From the NCBI GenBank assembly GCA_904387375.1, contig CAJFLE010000003.1, forward strand, positions 105,716 through 169,715: 64,000 nt of DNA, written 5' to 3'. A program made the position numbers and the translations under genes. The notes under the pieces are model-generated. The model made no database searches and had not been told where the DNA came from. It saw only the letters and a list, made by a program, of their open reading frames with translations. Numbering within the stretch: position 1 is the first letter of the stretch; every line of letters begins with the position of its first letter. This document shows positions 33,732 through 43,127 of the stretch, in pieces. The stretch comes from Candidatus Protoclostridium gallicola. Lineage in GTDB: Bacteria; Bacillota; Clostridia; Christensenellales; Pumilibacteraceae.

Positions 33732-35420
33732 ATGAAAAACTGCACGAAGTACGCCAAGGGGTATTATATGCCCCCGGAGGACTGCACCGACTGGTGCAGA
33801 AAGGACAGTATCGACAAGCCGCCCGTATGGTGCAGCGTCGATCTGCGCGACGGCAACCAGGCTCTCGTCACTCCGATGAGCCTGGAAGAAAAGCTGGAAT
33901 TTTTCAAGCTGCTCGTCAAAGTGGGGTTCAAGGAAATAGAGGTGGGCTTCCCCGCCGCGTCCGAGACCGAGTTCACTTTCCTGCGCACGCTCATCGAGCA
34001 GAACCTCATCCCTTCGGACGTCACCGTTCAGGTGCTGACGCAGAGCCGCGAGCACATCATACGCCGCACGTTCGAGGCGCTCAGGGGCTGCCCCAACGCC
34101 ATCGTACATCTGTATAACTCCACGTCGGTGGCGCAGCGCGAACAGGTCTTCGGCAAGAGCAAGGAAGAGATAATAAAGATAGCCACGGACGGCGCCGAGC
34201 TCATTACCCGGCTGGCGGCGGAGGACGGCGGAAACTACCGCTACGAATATTCGCCCGAATCGTTCACGGGCACGGAGCCGGAGTTCGCGCTCGAAATCTG
34301 CAACGAGGTCATAAAAGTATTTAAGCCGACCAAGGACAGACCGCTCATAATCAACCTGCCCTCCACCGTGGAAATGAGCATGCCGCACGTCTACGCCTGC
34401 CAGGTGGAGTACATGCACAAGCACCTCATAAACCGCGACTGCGTGCAGATCTCACTGCACCCGCATAACGACCGCGGCTGCGGCGTGTCCGACGCGGAGA
34501 TGGGCATGCTCGCCGGCGCGGACAGAGTGGAAGGCACGCTGTTCGGCAACGGAGAGCGCACGGGCAACGTGGACATCGTCACGCTCGCGCTCAACATGTA
34601 CATGCAGGGCGTGGATCCGGGGCTGGACTTCTCCGATCTGCCCGCGATAAAGGAAGCTTACGAACGGCTGACGAACATGACGGTTTCTCCCCGCCAGCCG
34701 TACGCCGGGCAGCTCGTGTTCACCGCCTTTTCAGGCAGCCATCAGGACGCCATCGCCAAGGGGCTGAACTTCCGCAAGGAGCATAATAAAAAGGTATGGG
34801 ACGTCCCCTACCTCCCCATCGACCCCACAGATATAGGCAGAAGCTACGAGGGCGACGTCATAAGAATCAATTCGCAGTCGGGCAAGGGCGGCGTGAGCTA
34901 TATGCTGGAAAACTCGTTCGGCTATCACATTCCCAAGCACATGCGCGAAGCGGTGGGATACGCCGTCAAAAACGCGTCCGACCACGCGCACAAGGAGCTG
35001 CTGCCCGACGAGGTCATGAAAGTGTTCTCCGACGCGTTCGTGAACATCGAAACGCCCATGTCCTTCGTGCGGTACGGCTTCAATAACGTAAGCGGCGGCG
35101 TGCAGGCGTGCGTGACCGTGCGCAGCGGAGGCATTACGCAGGATTTCATCGGCACGGGCAACGGCGCGCTCGACGCGGTGTCCAACGCGCTCAAAGCCGG
35201 GCTGGGGCTCAATTATTCCAACCTGCAGTATTCGGAGCATGCGCTCGAAGAGGGCTCGCACTCGCGCGCGGCGGCGTATGTCGGAATCACCGACGCGACC
35301 GGCCACCGCGAATGGGCGGTCGGCGTGGACAACGACATCATGCGCGCGTCCATAAAAGCGCTCATAGGCGCGATAAACAAGCTGACTACCAAGAGCGAAA
35401 AGGAATTCGGCGACAGATAA
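33732..35420 (+). CDS. leuA: 2-isopropylmalate synthase, LeuA type 2
   Basis: The enzyme condenses acetyl-CoA with 2-ketoisovalerate, the first step of leucine synthesis. The 562-residue length and start (YYMPPEDCTDWCRKDSIDKPPVWCSVDLRDGNQAL) are of the LeuA2 form found in actinobacteria and fungi. Metal ligands are in DLRDGNQAL and SLHPHNDRGCGV; the C-terminal regulatory domain includes GNGALDAVSNAL. It follows the Leu T-box terminator by 18 bases with AAGGAG before the ATG, and is followed by its own terminator. Confidence 0.96.
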   Translation: MKNCTKYAKGYYMPPEDCTDWCRKDSIDKPPVWCSVDLRDGNQALVTPMSLEEKLEFFKLLVKVGFKEIEVGFPAASETEFTFLRTLIEQNLIPSDVTVQVLTQSREHIIRRTFEALRGCPNAIVHLYNSTSVAQREQVFGKSKEEIIKIATDGAELITRLAAEDGGNYRYEYSPESFTGTEPEFALEICNEVIKVFKPTKDRPLIINLPSTVEMSMPHVYACQVEYMHKHLINRDCVQISLHPHNDRGCGVSDAEMGMLAGADRVEGTLFGNGERTGNVDIVTLALNMYMQGVDPGLDFSDLPAIKEAYERLTNMTVSPRQPYAGQLVFTAFSGSHQDAIAKGLNFRKEHNKKVWDVPYLPIDPTDIGRSYEGDVIRINSQSGKGGVSYMLENSFGYHIPKHMREAVGYAVKNASDHAHKELLPDEVMKVFSDAFVNIETPMSFVRYGFNNVSGGVQACVTVRSGGITQDFIGTGNGALDAVSNALKAGLGLNYSNLQYSEHALEEGSHSRAAAYVGITDATGHREWAVGVDNDIMRASIKALIGAINKLTTKSEKEFGDR

Positions 35421-35459
35421 AGCAATCGCATGAAATCGCATAAAACGCAAATATAACGC

Positions 35460-35488
35460 AAACGCGCGTCCGTCAGGGGCGCGCGTTT
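35460..35488 (+). terminator. terminator of leuA
   Basis: AAACGCGCG and CGCGCGTTT form a 9-bp stem with an 11-base loop and a T5 tract. Confidence 0.8.
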
Positions 35489-35497
35489 TTCCGCTGT

Positions 35498-36004
35498 TTA
35501 TTTTATGATTTTTATTCTGCCGAGCAGGGGCAGGTCGTCCTGCCTGTCGGTGGCCACGAACACAATGCCTATGATGCCGAGGAGGAGCAGCAGCACGCTG
35601 TATACGGCGGAAAGTACGGCAAATACCGTGCCGACCACGCCGCCTATAACGGACAGGCAACCGAAGATAAGGTTGCCCACCACGGCGAAGAGCAGAAGCA
35701 CGAGCCCCTCGTTCGCGTGGCGTCTGGCCTCCGCGTCCTTGTAAAGTATGAGCGGCAGAAAGAACAGAATGCCGAAGATGTAGCACAGCGCGAAGATTAT
35801 TTTGCGCGTGCTCTCGTCGTCCTTGTTTATCTTAAGGTCGTCGTCATTCTTTTCGGCGGGTTCTTCGGACTTGCCGCCGTCCTGCGGCGCCGGCTCATGC
35901 GCCGGTTCGTTGTCTTCCGGAGCTTCCGCCGCGGGGTTCTCTTTTTCTTCCCCGGCGCGCGCGGAACTCTTTTTCCTCGCGTTTTTCTTCTTTTCTTCTT
36001 CCAT
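35498..36004 (-). CDS. membrane protein with charged N-terminal region (DUF4870-like)
   Basis: The 168-residue protein starts with about 65 mostly charged residues (Lys then Glu/Asp-Pro rich, probably disordered). Three or four helices follow between about 68 and 155. HANEGLVLLLFAVVGN and the closing short basic segment resemble DUF4870/TIC20-like small membrane proteins. Function unknown. GGAGG precedes the ATG; 24 bases downstream of mgsA, probably the same transcript. Confidence 0.7.
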   Translation of the reverse strand: MEEEKKKNARKKSSARAGEEKENPAAEAPEDNEPAHEPAPQDGGKSEEPAEKNDDDLKINKDDESTRKIIFALCYIFGILFFLPLILYKDAEARRHANEGLVLLLFAVVGNLIFGCLSVIGGVVGTVFAVLSAVYSVLLLLLGIIGIVFVATDRQDDLPLLGRIKIIK

Positions 36005-36028
36005 TTCAACCTCCGCGGCAATATGCCG

Positions 36029-36409
36029 TCAATCGTCCCGCGAAATCAGCGGCGACGTTATTACGTAGTCCGCCGTCGCCCTGTTTGTGGCGATGGGAAT
36101 ATCGTATACCACCGCGATACGGAGCAGCGCCTTGACGTCCGGATCGTGCGGCTGGGTCTGAAGCGGATCCCAGAAGAACACGACGACGTCGATCTCCCCT
36201 TCCGCGATCTTCGCGCCTATCTGCTGATCGCCGCCGAGAGGACCGGACAGATAGCCTTTGACGGGCAGGCCGGTCGCTTCGGAAACGAGTCTTGCCGTAG
36301 TGCCCGTGCCGCACAGTTCGAATCGCGACAGTATATTCTTATTATACTCCGCCCATTCGATAATATCCTTCTTTTTGTTGTCGTGCGCTATGAGCGCGAT
36401 CCGTTTCAT
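36029..36409 (-). CDS. mgsA: methylglyoxal synthase
   Basis: MgsA converts dihydroxyacetone phosphate to methylglyoxal plus phosphate, a bypass of lower glycolysis under phosphate limitation. The 126-residue protein has IALIAHDNKK at the start, TGTTARLV, SGPLGGDQQIG with the catalytic Asp, and DPLQTQPHDPDV. GAGGTG lies 8 bases before the ATG. Confidence 0.96.
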   Translation of the reverse strand: MKRIALIAHDNKKKDIIEWAEYNKNILSRFELCGTGTTARLVSEATGLPVKGYLSGPLGGDQQIGAKIAEGEIDVVVFFWDPLQTQPHDPDVKALLRIAVVYDIPIATNRATADYVITSPLISRDD

Positions 36410-36484
36410 AATTTTTCACCTCGTTCTTATTGCTGATACAAGTATAACGCATACGTCCGGAAAAATCAAGAAAACGAGTGAAGA

Positions 36485-37735
36485 TTAACCGCCGGACAGC
36501 AGAGGAAGTATTTTTTCGTCGTCGCCCGCGCCCATGACAACGATTGCGTCCGATTCGCCGAGGCGGGAAAGCACGAGAGAGGCGGCCTCGCAGAATCCGT
36601 CCGCCGCCACAGTATCCCCGCCGAGAGCGGTCACGGCCGCGGCAAGATCCCGGCTGTCCGCGCCGCCCCTGCCGCCGCGCGCCTCGAACACGGGCAGAAG
36701 CACCGAGCGCACGCCCGCGAGCGCCGAAGCGAAATCCGGCATGAGCGACGTCAGCCGTTCGTGCGTGTGAGGCTGGAACACGACGAGCGGCGATTTATAC
36801 CCGGCCGAAGCGAGCGCGTCCAGCCCGGCGCGTATCTCGGTCGGATGGTGCGCGTAGTCGGAAAACACCGCGGCGCCGCCCAGTATGCCCACGCGCTGCA
36901 TGCGCCTGTCTATGCCAGGGAACGCCGCCAGCCCCTTTTCTATCTCTCCGTAGTCGGCGCCGTATTCCCTCGCCGCGGCGACCGCAAACACGGCGTTGAG
37001 CGCGTTGTGCCTGCCTATCCGGCTTATGCGGAACGGGAACACGCCGTCCGGAGTCTTTACGGTAAGCTCGCTGCCGTCACGATCGCCCCGGCAGCCGATG
37101 AGGGCGTAATCGCCGGTTCGCCCCACTCGCACCGTCCTGCCGCCCGTTTTCGGAGAGAGCGGCAGACCGTCGGGAACGATTATAACGGACGAGCGGGCGC
37201 AGAAAGCGGCAAAAGCGGACAGCATGTCGCCGTAAGAAGAGTAGCAGTCGGTGTGGTCGAGCTCGACGTTGAGTACGACTGCGATGTCGGGAGAAAGTTC
37301 GAGGAAATTGCGGCGGTACTCGCACGCTTCGGCGACGAGCAGTCTGCCCGAGCACGCGCCAGTCCTGCCCCCTATCGTGCCGCCGACGTGTACGGCGGGC
37401 TCGTAACCGCGCAGCGCGTATGCGGTCATGCCCGTCACAGTGGACTTGCCGTGCGTGCCCGCCACGGCAATGAGCGGACCGATGCCCGCGCTTATGCGGC
37501 CGAGCGCCTGCGCGCGCGTAAGCACCGGAATGCCGAGAGCGCGCGCCTCGGCGAGTTCGGGATTGTCCTCTCCCACCGCCGACGTGTATATGACCAGATC
37601 GGCGCCGCGCACGAGCGCCGCGTCATGTCCGCCCAGCGTTATGTCCGAGCCGGTGACCTCGCAGCCGCGGAGGCGCAGAACTTCGGCTATCCACCGCATG
37701 CTCACGCCGCATATTCCTATGAGATGAACGCGCAT
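36485..37735 (-). CDS. murC: UDP-N-acetylmuramate-L-alanine ligase
   Basis: MurC adds L-Ala to UDP-MurNAc, the first amino acid of the peptidoglycan stem. About 416 residues: N-terminal Rossmann domain (MRVHLIGICGVSMRWIAEVLRLRG), ATP loop AGTHGKSTVTGM, and Mur ligase domain with SDYAHHPTEI. It is slightly short for MurC (about 450). The ATG at 37735 is chosen by homology; there is no clear ribosome binding site, and a TTG at 37765 is in frame. The ICGVSMRWIAE wording differs from the usual IGGxGMSGIAE. Confidence 0.9.
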   Translation of the reverse strand: MRVHLIGICGVSMRWIAEVLRLRGCEVTGSDITLGGHDAALVRGADLVIYTSAVGEDNPELAEARALGIPVLTRAQALGRISAGIGPLIAVAGTHGKSTVTGMTAYALRGYEPAVHVGGTIGGRTGACSGRLLVAEACEYRRNFLELSPDIAVVLNVELDHTDCYSSYGDMLSAFAAFCARSSVIIVPDGLPLSPKTGGRTVRVGRTGDYALIGCRGDRDGSELTVKTPDGVFPFRISRIGRHNALNAVFAVAAAREYGADYGEIEKGLAAFPGIDRRMQRVGILGGAAVFSDYAHHPTEIRAGLDALASAGYKSPLVVFQPHTHERLTSLMPDFASALAGVRSVLLPVFEARGGRGGADSRDLAAAVTALGGDTVAADGFCEAASLVLSRLGESDAIVVMGAGDDEKILPLLSGG

Positions 37736-37787
37736 AATATATTGTTTATGCGCCCGCCGCCGCAAGGGTGCGCCGAGCTTCGAGAAA

Positions 37788-37815
37788 ATCCCGGAAAGGC
37801 AAACCTTTCCGGGAT
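37788..37815 (-). terminator. terminator of proS-metK
   Basis: ATCCCGGAAAGG and CCTTTCCGGGAT form a perfect 12-bp stem with a CAAA loop, followed by TTTT on the minus strand. It separates metK from murC. Confidence 0.88.
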
Positions 37816-37851
37816 CTGTGAAAACTAATATTATCGTATGGCCGAATACCC

Positions 37852-39051
<1,200 letters not shown>

Positions 39052-39060
39052 CTTATGCCT

Positions 39061-40785
39061 TTACGCGTCCAGCTCCGCGAGCATCTTTTTCACGAGGGAC
39101 GCGATCTCGTCCGCTGCCGCGGACATGGAATATTCGGTTTTGAGCGTTTTATCGCGCGTGGAAACCTCGACCACGCCGCGCTCGCACGTCTTCTGGCTGA
39201 CGACGGCGCGCACGGGCACGCCGAACAGGTCGGCGTCCGCGAACATGAAGCCGGGGCGCACTTCGCGGTCGTCGTACAGCACTTCCACGCCGCGCTCTTC
39301 CAATGCTCCGACGAGCGCTTCCGCAGCCGCCTTCACCTTTTCGTCGGTGACGCGCAGATTGCAGACCTCCACCTGCCAGGGCGCTATGGAGATCGGCCAT
39401 ATAGGACCGTAATCGTCGCGGCTCTCCTCGCAGATCGAAGCGATGAGCCTGCCCACGCCGATGCCGTAGCAGCCCATTATGGGGTTCTTTTCGGTGTTGT
39501 CGGAATCCAGATACGTCATACCCATGGCCTTGGTGTATCTGTCGCCGAGCTGGAATATATTGCCCACCTCTATGCCGCGGCGCACGGTAAGCGCCGGCTT
39601 GCCGCAGACGGGGCATATTCCGCCCTCCGCCGCCTTGGCTACATCGACGTACGTCACATCGCCTATGTCGCGCTTGATGTCGAGGCCGGTGTAGTGCATG
39701 TCCGGCTCGTTGCCGCCTGCGATGAGGTCGTTTATGCCGCAGAGCGAACGGTCGTAGACGACCGTGGCGTCCGCTTTCAGCCCGTAAGCGCCTATATATC
39801 CGGCGACGATGCCGCTCTCGGGAGCGATCTCGGCCGCGGGATGTATTTCTTTTTTGAGATAATTGCGGAGTTTGGTTTCGTTGACTTCGAGGTCGCCGCG
39901 GACGAATACGATGACGTATTTATCCGTGTCGTTCTCCTGGTAAACGACGGCCTTGCAAGCCGACTCCTTCGTGCGGCCGAGAAAAGCGCATACCTCTTCG
40001 ATGGTCTTCTGTCCCGGCGTCGCCACTTTTTTGAGCGGCGCGGAAGCGGACGGCGCGTTATGCACTATGCAGTCCGCCACTTCCATATTGGCGCGGTAGC
40101 CGCATTCGGGACAAATGGCGAGCGTGTCCTCGCCTATGTCGGCGAGCAGCATGAACTCGTGCGATACCTTGCCGCCCATCATGCCCGAATCGGACTTGAC
40201 GGCGATGACGTTCTTCGCGCCGCAGCGGCGGAAGATGCGCACGTACGCTTCGTACGCCCTTTCGTAATACTTTTCGAGATCCGCCTGCGACGTGTGGAAG
40301 GAATATGCGTCCTTCATCGTGAACTCGCGCACGCGGATAAGCCCGCCGCGGGCGCGCGGTTCGTCGCGGAATTTGGTCTGTATCTGGTATATCATGAAAG
40401 GATACTGCGCGTACGATTTCGCGACGTTGTCGGCGAGGTGCACCGCCGCCTCTTCGTGCGTCATGCCGAGCACCATGGGGTTGCCGCCGCGGTCGTTGAA
40501 GCGCGCCATTTCGCTGCCTATGCTGGTATACCTGCCCGACTGCTGCCACAGCGACGCGGGCATGACGACGGGAAACAGCACTTCCTGGCCGTCGATCGCG
40601 TCCATTTCCTCGCGTATTATTTTCTGTATCTTGCGCGATATGCGCTGGGTGGGCATGAAAAACGAGTATATACCGCTCGCCACGGGCTTCATGTATCCGC
40701 CCTTGGTCATGAGTATCTGGCTCATTATCTGGCTTTCGTCGGAAACGTCTTTAAGACGCTCGCCGAGAAGATTCCTTACTTTCAT
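39061..40785 (-). CDS. proS: prolyl-tRNA synthetase (bacterial type)
   Basis: The 574-residue class II enzyme has the bacterial form with the editing insertion (about 225-390) between motifs 2 and 3. Motif 2 region RDEPRARGGLIRVREFTMKDAYSFH and motif 3 GCYGIGVGRLIA are present. GGAG lies 7 bases before the ATG. Confidence 0.97.
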   Translation of the reverse strand: MKVRNLLGERLKDVSDESQIMSQILMTKGGYMKPVASGIYSFFMPTQRISRKIQKIIREEMDAIDGQEVLFPVVMPASLWQQSGRYTSIGSEMARFNDRGGNPMVLGMTHEEAAVHLADNVAKSYAQYPFMIYQIQTKFRDEPRARGGLIRVREFTMKDAYSFHTSQADLEKYYERAYEAYVRIFRRCGAKNVIAVKSDSGMMGGKVSHEFMLLADIGEDTLAICPECGYRANMEVADCIVHNAPSASAPLKKVATPGQKTIEEVCAFLGRTKESACKAVVYQENDTDKYVIVFVRGDLEVNETKLRNYLKKEIHPAAEIAPESGIVAGYIGAYGLKADATVVYDRSLCGINDLIAGGNEPDMHYTGLDIKRDIGDVTYVDVAKAAEGGICPVCGKPALTVRRGIEVGNIFQLGDRYTKAMGMTYLDSDNTEKNPIMGCYGIGVGRLIASICEESRDDYGPIWPISIAPWQVEVCNLRVTDEKVKAAAEALVGALEERGVEVLYDDREVRPGFMFADADLFGVPVRAVVSQKTCERGVVEVSTRDKTLKTEYSMSAAADEIASLVKKMLAELDA

Positions 40786-40817
40786 CGTCTGCTCCGTATC
40801 TTGAATTTTACGCGAAT

Positions 40818-40846
40818 AGTATACTAAATTATATCCGCGTTGTCAA
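40818..40846 (-). promoter_or_regulatory. promoter of proS-metK
   Basis: Minus strand TTGACA (40846-40841), 17-bp spacer, TATACT (40823-40818), about 30 bases before the proS ATG. Confidence 0.85.
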
Positions 40847-40871
40847 CGTAAAAAACGCGGTACCGTCAAAA

Positions 40872-40897
40872 GACCCGGAAGGCATGCCTTCCGGGTC
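40872..40897 (-). terminator. terminator downstream of the small membrane-anchored protein gene
   Basis: GACCCGGAAGG pairs with CCTTCCGGGTC around a CATG centre; on the minus strand TTTTGAC follows. Confidence 0.8.
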
Positions 40898-40921
40898 GGG
40901 GTCGTAAGATTCGATTACATA

Positions 40922-41365
40922 TTATTCGGCGAACACGCCTTCGGACGCGGAGTAGTCGCCCACGAACGCGTCGGAATGAAGCACGTCTTCCGCGCCGCCG
41001 AGATCGTAAGTGTACGCGTCGGGACCGTATTCGGAATACGAACCGTGCGCGTAATACGAGCCGCCGTCGGACGCCGGTTCGTAGTTCCAGTCGGCGGACG
41101 TGGTCAGTCCCGCGTCGCCGTACTGCTCGCCGCCCGTAAGATCAAGATCGGAGTACATATACGACGGGATATCGTCCTCGCCCGCGTAGTACGTGCGGGC
41201 GAACGGTTCTGCGGACGGATACTCTTCGGAATCGGAGCCTTTGGCAGAGCGCGCTTCCGATTTCGTGAGCGAGCGGACGGTACCCACGGCAAACATCGCC
41301 AGCACGATAAACACCGACGCCAGCGCGATAAAAATATATCTGAATGCCTTCGCGAGTTTTTTCAC
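40922..41365 (-). CDS. membrane-anchored Tyr/Ser/Asp-rich protein of unknown function
   Basis: About 147 residues: a basic start (MKKLAKAFRY), one membrane helix (about 9-30), then an acidic extracellular tail rich in Tyr, Ser, Gly and Asp without recognisable domain. The GTG at 41365 is preferred because GGGAGG stands 10 bases upstream; an ATG at 41410 is in frame without such a site. No family recognised; the low-complexity tail suggests an extended surface protein. Confidence 0.6.
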   Translation of the reverse strand: MKKLAKAFRYIFIALASVFIVLAMFAVGTVRSLTKSEARSAKGSDSEEYPSAEPFARTYYAGEDDIPSYMYSDLDLTGGEQYGDAGLTTSADWNYEPASDGGSYYAHGSYSEYGPDAYTYDLGGAEDVLHSDAFVGDYSASEGVFAE

Positions 41366-41453
41366 TCCGTCCGAACCTCCCTGTATACTATACGAGCAGT
41401 ATAACCGCATTATATTAGACGAACATTAAATATCTGGATAAAAAATTATTTTT

Positions 41454-42170
41454 TCAGTCGCGCGGTTTGACTATGCCTATGTGCTTTTCGAGATTGAACA
41501 GCGTCCACGGGTACTTTTCGGGCGGGAACACGCGGAAGGACATAAGCTTGTCCGTCGTCGGGTGGCGGAAGGACAGATCGTACGACCACAGAGAGAACGC
41601 GCCGTTCGGCTGGTTCTTTCCGTACTTCACGTCGCCGTATATGGGACAGCCTATCGTCGCCATCTGCACGCGTATCTGGTGGCTGCGGCCGGTGTGCAGC
41701 TTTACGTCCACGAGATACAGGCCGTTTTCGTCGTTATCCTCCACCACGTTATAGTCGAGCACCGCCTTTTTCGCCCCGTCGGTGGTCATGGGAACGACCT
41801 TGACGAGGTTGGTCGCGCCGTCTTTGAGCAGCCAGTGCGTCAGGCGCGCCCGCTTTTCTCCGGGGCGGGCGGTGACGACGGCAAGGTAGCGCTTCTGCAG
41901 AGTGCCGTCCTTTATCTGATCGGACAGGCGCGCCGCCGCTTTGCTCGTGCGGGCGAACACCATCACGCCGCCCGTGGGACGGTCGAGACGGTGAACCAGC
42001 CCGAGATAAGCGTCGCCGGGCTTGGAGTATTTGTCCTTGACGTACGCTTTGAGCAGGCTCAGCATATCCTCGTCGCCCGAGCTGTCCGACTGACTTGGCA
42101 CTCCCTGCGGTTTGAGCGCGACGATGAGATGATTGTCTTCGTATAAAATCTTTATGTCTTCGTATGTCAT
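41454..42170 (-). CDS. RluA-family pseudouridine synthase
   Basis: About 238 residues. The catalytic block GLVHRLDRPTGGVMVFARTSKAA contains the Asp nucleophile in HRLDR. HTGRSHQIRVQMATIGCPIYGD is the second family signature. There is no N-terminal S4 domain. It isomerises uridine in rRNA or tRNA; the site is unknown. Its ATG overlaps the stop of the upstream methyltransferase (ATGA), so the two RNA-modifying enzymes are coupled. Confidence 0.93.
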   Translation of the reverse strand: MTYEDIKILYEDNHLIVALKPQGVPSQSDSSGDEDMLSLLKAYVKDKYSKPGDAYLGLVHRLDRPTGGVMVFARTSKAAARLSDQIKDGTLQKRYLAVVTARPGEKRARLTHWLLKDGATNLVKVVPMTTDGAKKAVLDYNVVEDNDENGLYLVDVKLHTGRSHQIRVQMATIGCPIYGDVKYGKNQPNGAFSLWSYDLSFRHPTTDKLMSFRVFPPEKYPWTLFNLEKHIGIVKPRD

Positions 42171-43024
42171 TTGCGTTTCCCCTGCCACAGACCGGAACAG
42201 CCGCACGGCAGTTCTATGCCGCGGTCGCTCGTGGGCAGCGTCACTTCGTACGCCGTCACGTCGCCGGCGGGCATATAAATTTTCAGTATGTTTTCCAGCA
42301 CGGTGGGCTGCAGCCCCGTCGTGTACGAGTTGATGAGGAAGAACAGCGGCTGATCGGACAGCAGCGCCGCGGTCTGCTCCGCGAGCGCGCAGATATTGTC
42401 TTCCAGCCGCCACATCTCGCCGCCCGGCCCCCTGCCGTAAGACGGCGGATCCATGAGCACGGCGTCGTACTTGTTGCCGCGGCGCAGCTCGCGCGCGACG
42501 AACTTGGCGCAGTCGTCGACTATGTAGCGGATGCCGTCCTCGGGGCAGCCGGACAGAGCCGCGTTCTGCCTGCACCTGTCCACCATGTTTTTCGCGGCGT
42601 CGACGTGGGTGACGCGGGCGCCCGCTTTGGCGAGGGCGACGCTCGCCCCGCCCGTATAACCGAACAGGTTGAGCACTTTCGGCCGCTCCCTGCCCTTTAT
42701 TATGCCGCGCATTATGTCCCAGTTTACCGCCTGCTCAGGAAACAGCCCGGTGTGCTTGAAGCCCATGGGACGGACGAGGAAGGTCAGGTCGCCGTAAGAC
42801 ACGCGCCACTCCGGCGGGAACGGGCGCAGGGTCTCCCACCTGCCGCCGCCCGATCTGGAGCGGATGTAACGCGCGTTAAGTCCGCCGTATGAGGACAGGT
42901 CGAAAGGGGCGTCCCATATCGCCTGCGGGTCGGGACGGAGAAGAATCACGTTCCCCCATCTTTCCAGCTTTTCGCCGCCGCCCGTCGCGATTATTTCGTA
43001 ATCTGTCCACTTTACGGTTTTCAT
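42167..43024 (-). CDS. RlmI-like class I rRNA methyltransferase
   Basis: The 285-residue protein has a short N-terminal beta region, FLVRPMGFKHTGLFPEQAVNW, and a Rossmann methyltransferase with LNLFGYTGGASVALAKAGA and the catalytic-type MDPPSYGRG. These are features of the RlmI/RlmL C5-cytosine or N2-guanine rRNA methyltransferase group. It is shorter than RlmI (about 390) because the PUA domain is missing, so the exact target is open. The start lies 8 bases after TATAAT with no ribosome binding site. Confidence 0.85.
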   Translation of the reverse strand: MKTVKWTDYEIIATGGGEKLERWGNVILLRPDPQAIWDAPFDLSSYGGLNARYIRSRSGGGRWETLRPFPPEWRVSYGDLTFLVRPMGFKHTGLFPEQAVNWDIMRGIIKGRERPKVLNLFGYTGGASVALAKAGARVTHVDAAKNMVDRCRQNAALSGCPEDGIRYIVDDCAKFVARELRRGNKYDAVLMDPPSYGRGPGGEMWRLEDNICALAEQTAALLSDQPLFFLINSYTTGLQPTVLENILKIYMPAGDVTAYEVTLPTSDRGIELPCGCSGLWQGKRK

Positions 43025-43032
43025 TATATCGT

Positions 43033-43061
43033 ATTATACCATGCCGCGCTCAAATTGGCAA
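43033..43061 (-). promoter_or_regulatory. promoter with nearly leaderless start for the RlmI-like gene
   Basis: Minus strand TTGCCA (43061-43056), 17-bp spacer, TATAAT (43038-43033), then 8 bases to the ATG at 43024. Any leader would be one or two bases. Confidence 0.75.
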
Positions 43062-43074
43062 GGGAAATAAGCAA

Positions 43075-43101
43075 AACGCCGCGCTGGAAAAGCGCGGCGT
43101 T
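43075..43101 (-). terminator. terminator of ileS
   Basis: AACGCCGCGCT and AGCGCGGCGTT form an 11-bp stem with a GGAAA-type loop; on the minus strand TTTTGC follows. Twenty-six bases after ileS. Confidence 0.85.
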
Positions 43102-43127
43102 CCGTAATTATCCGTTAAGTTACGGCG

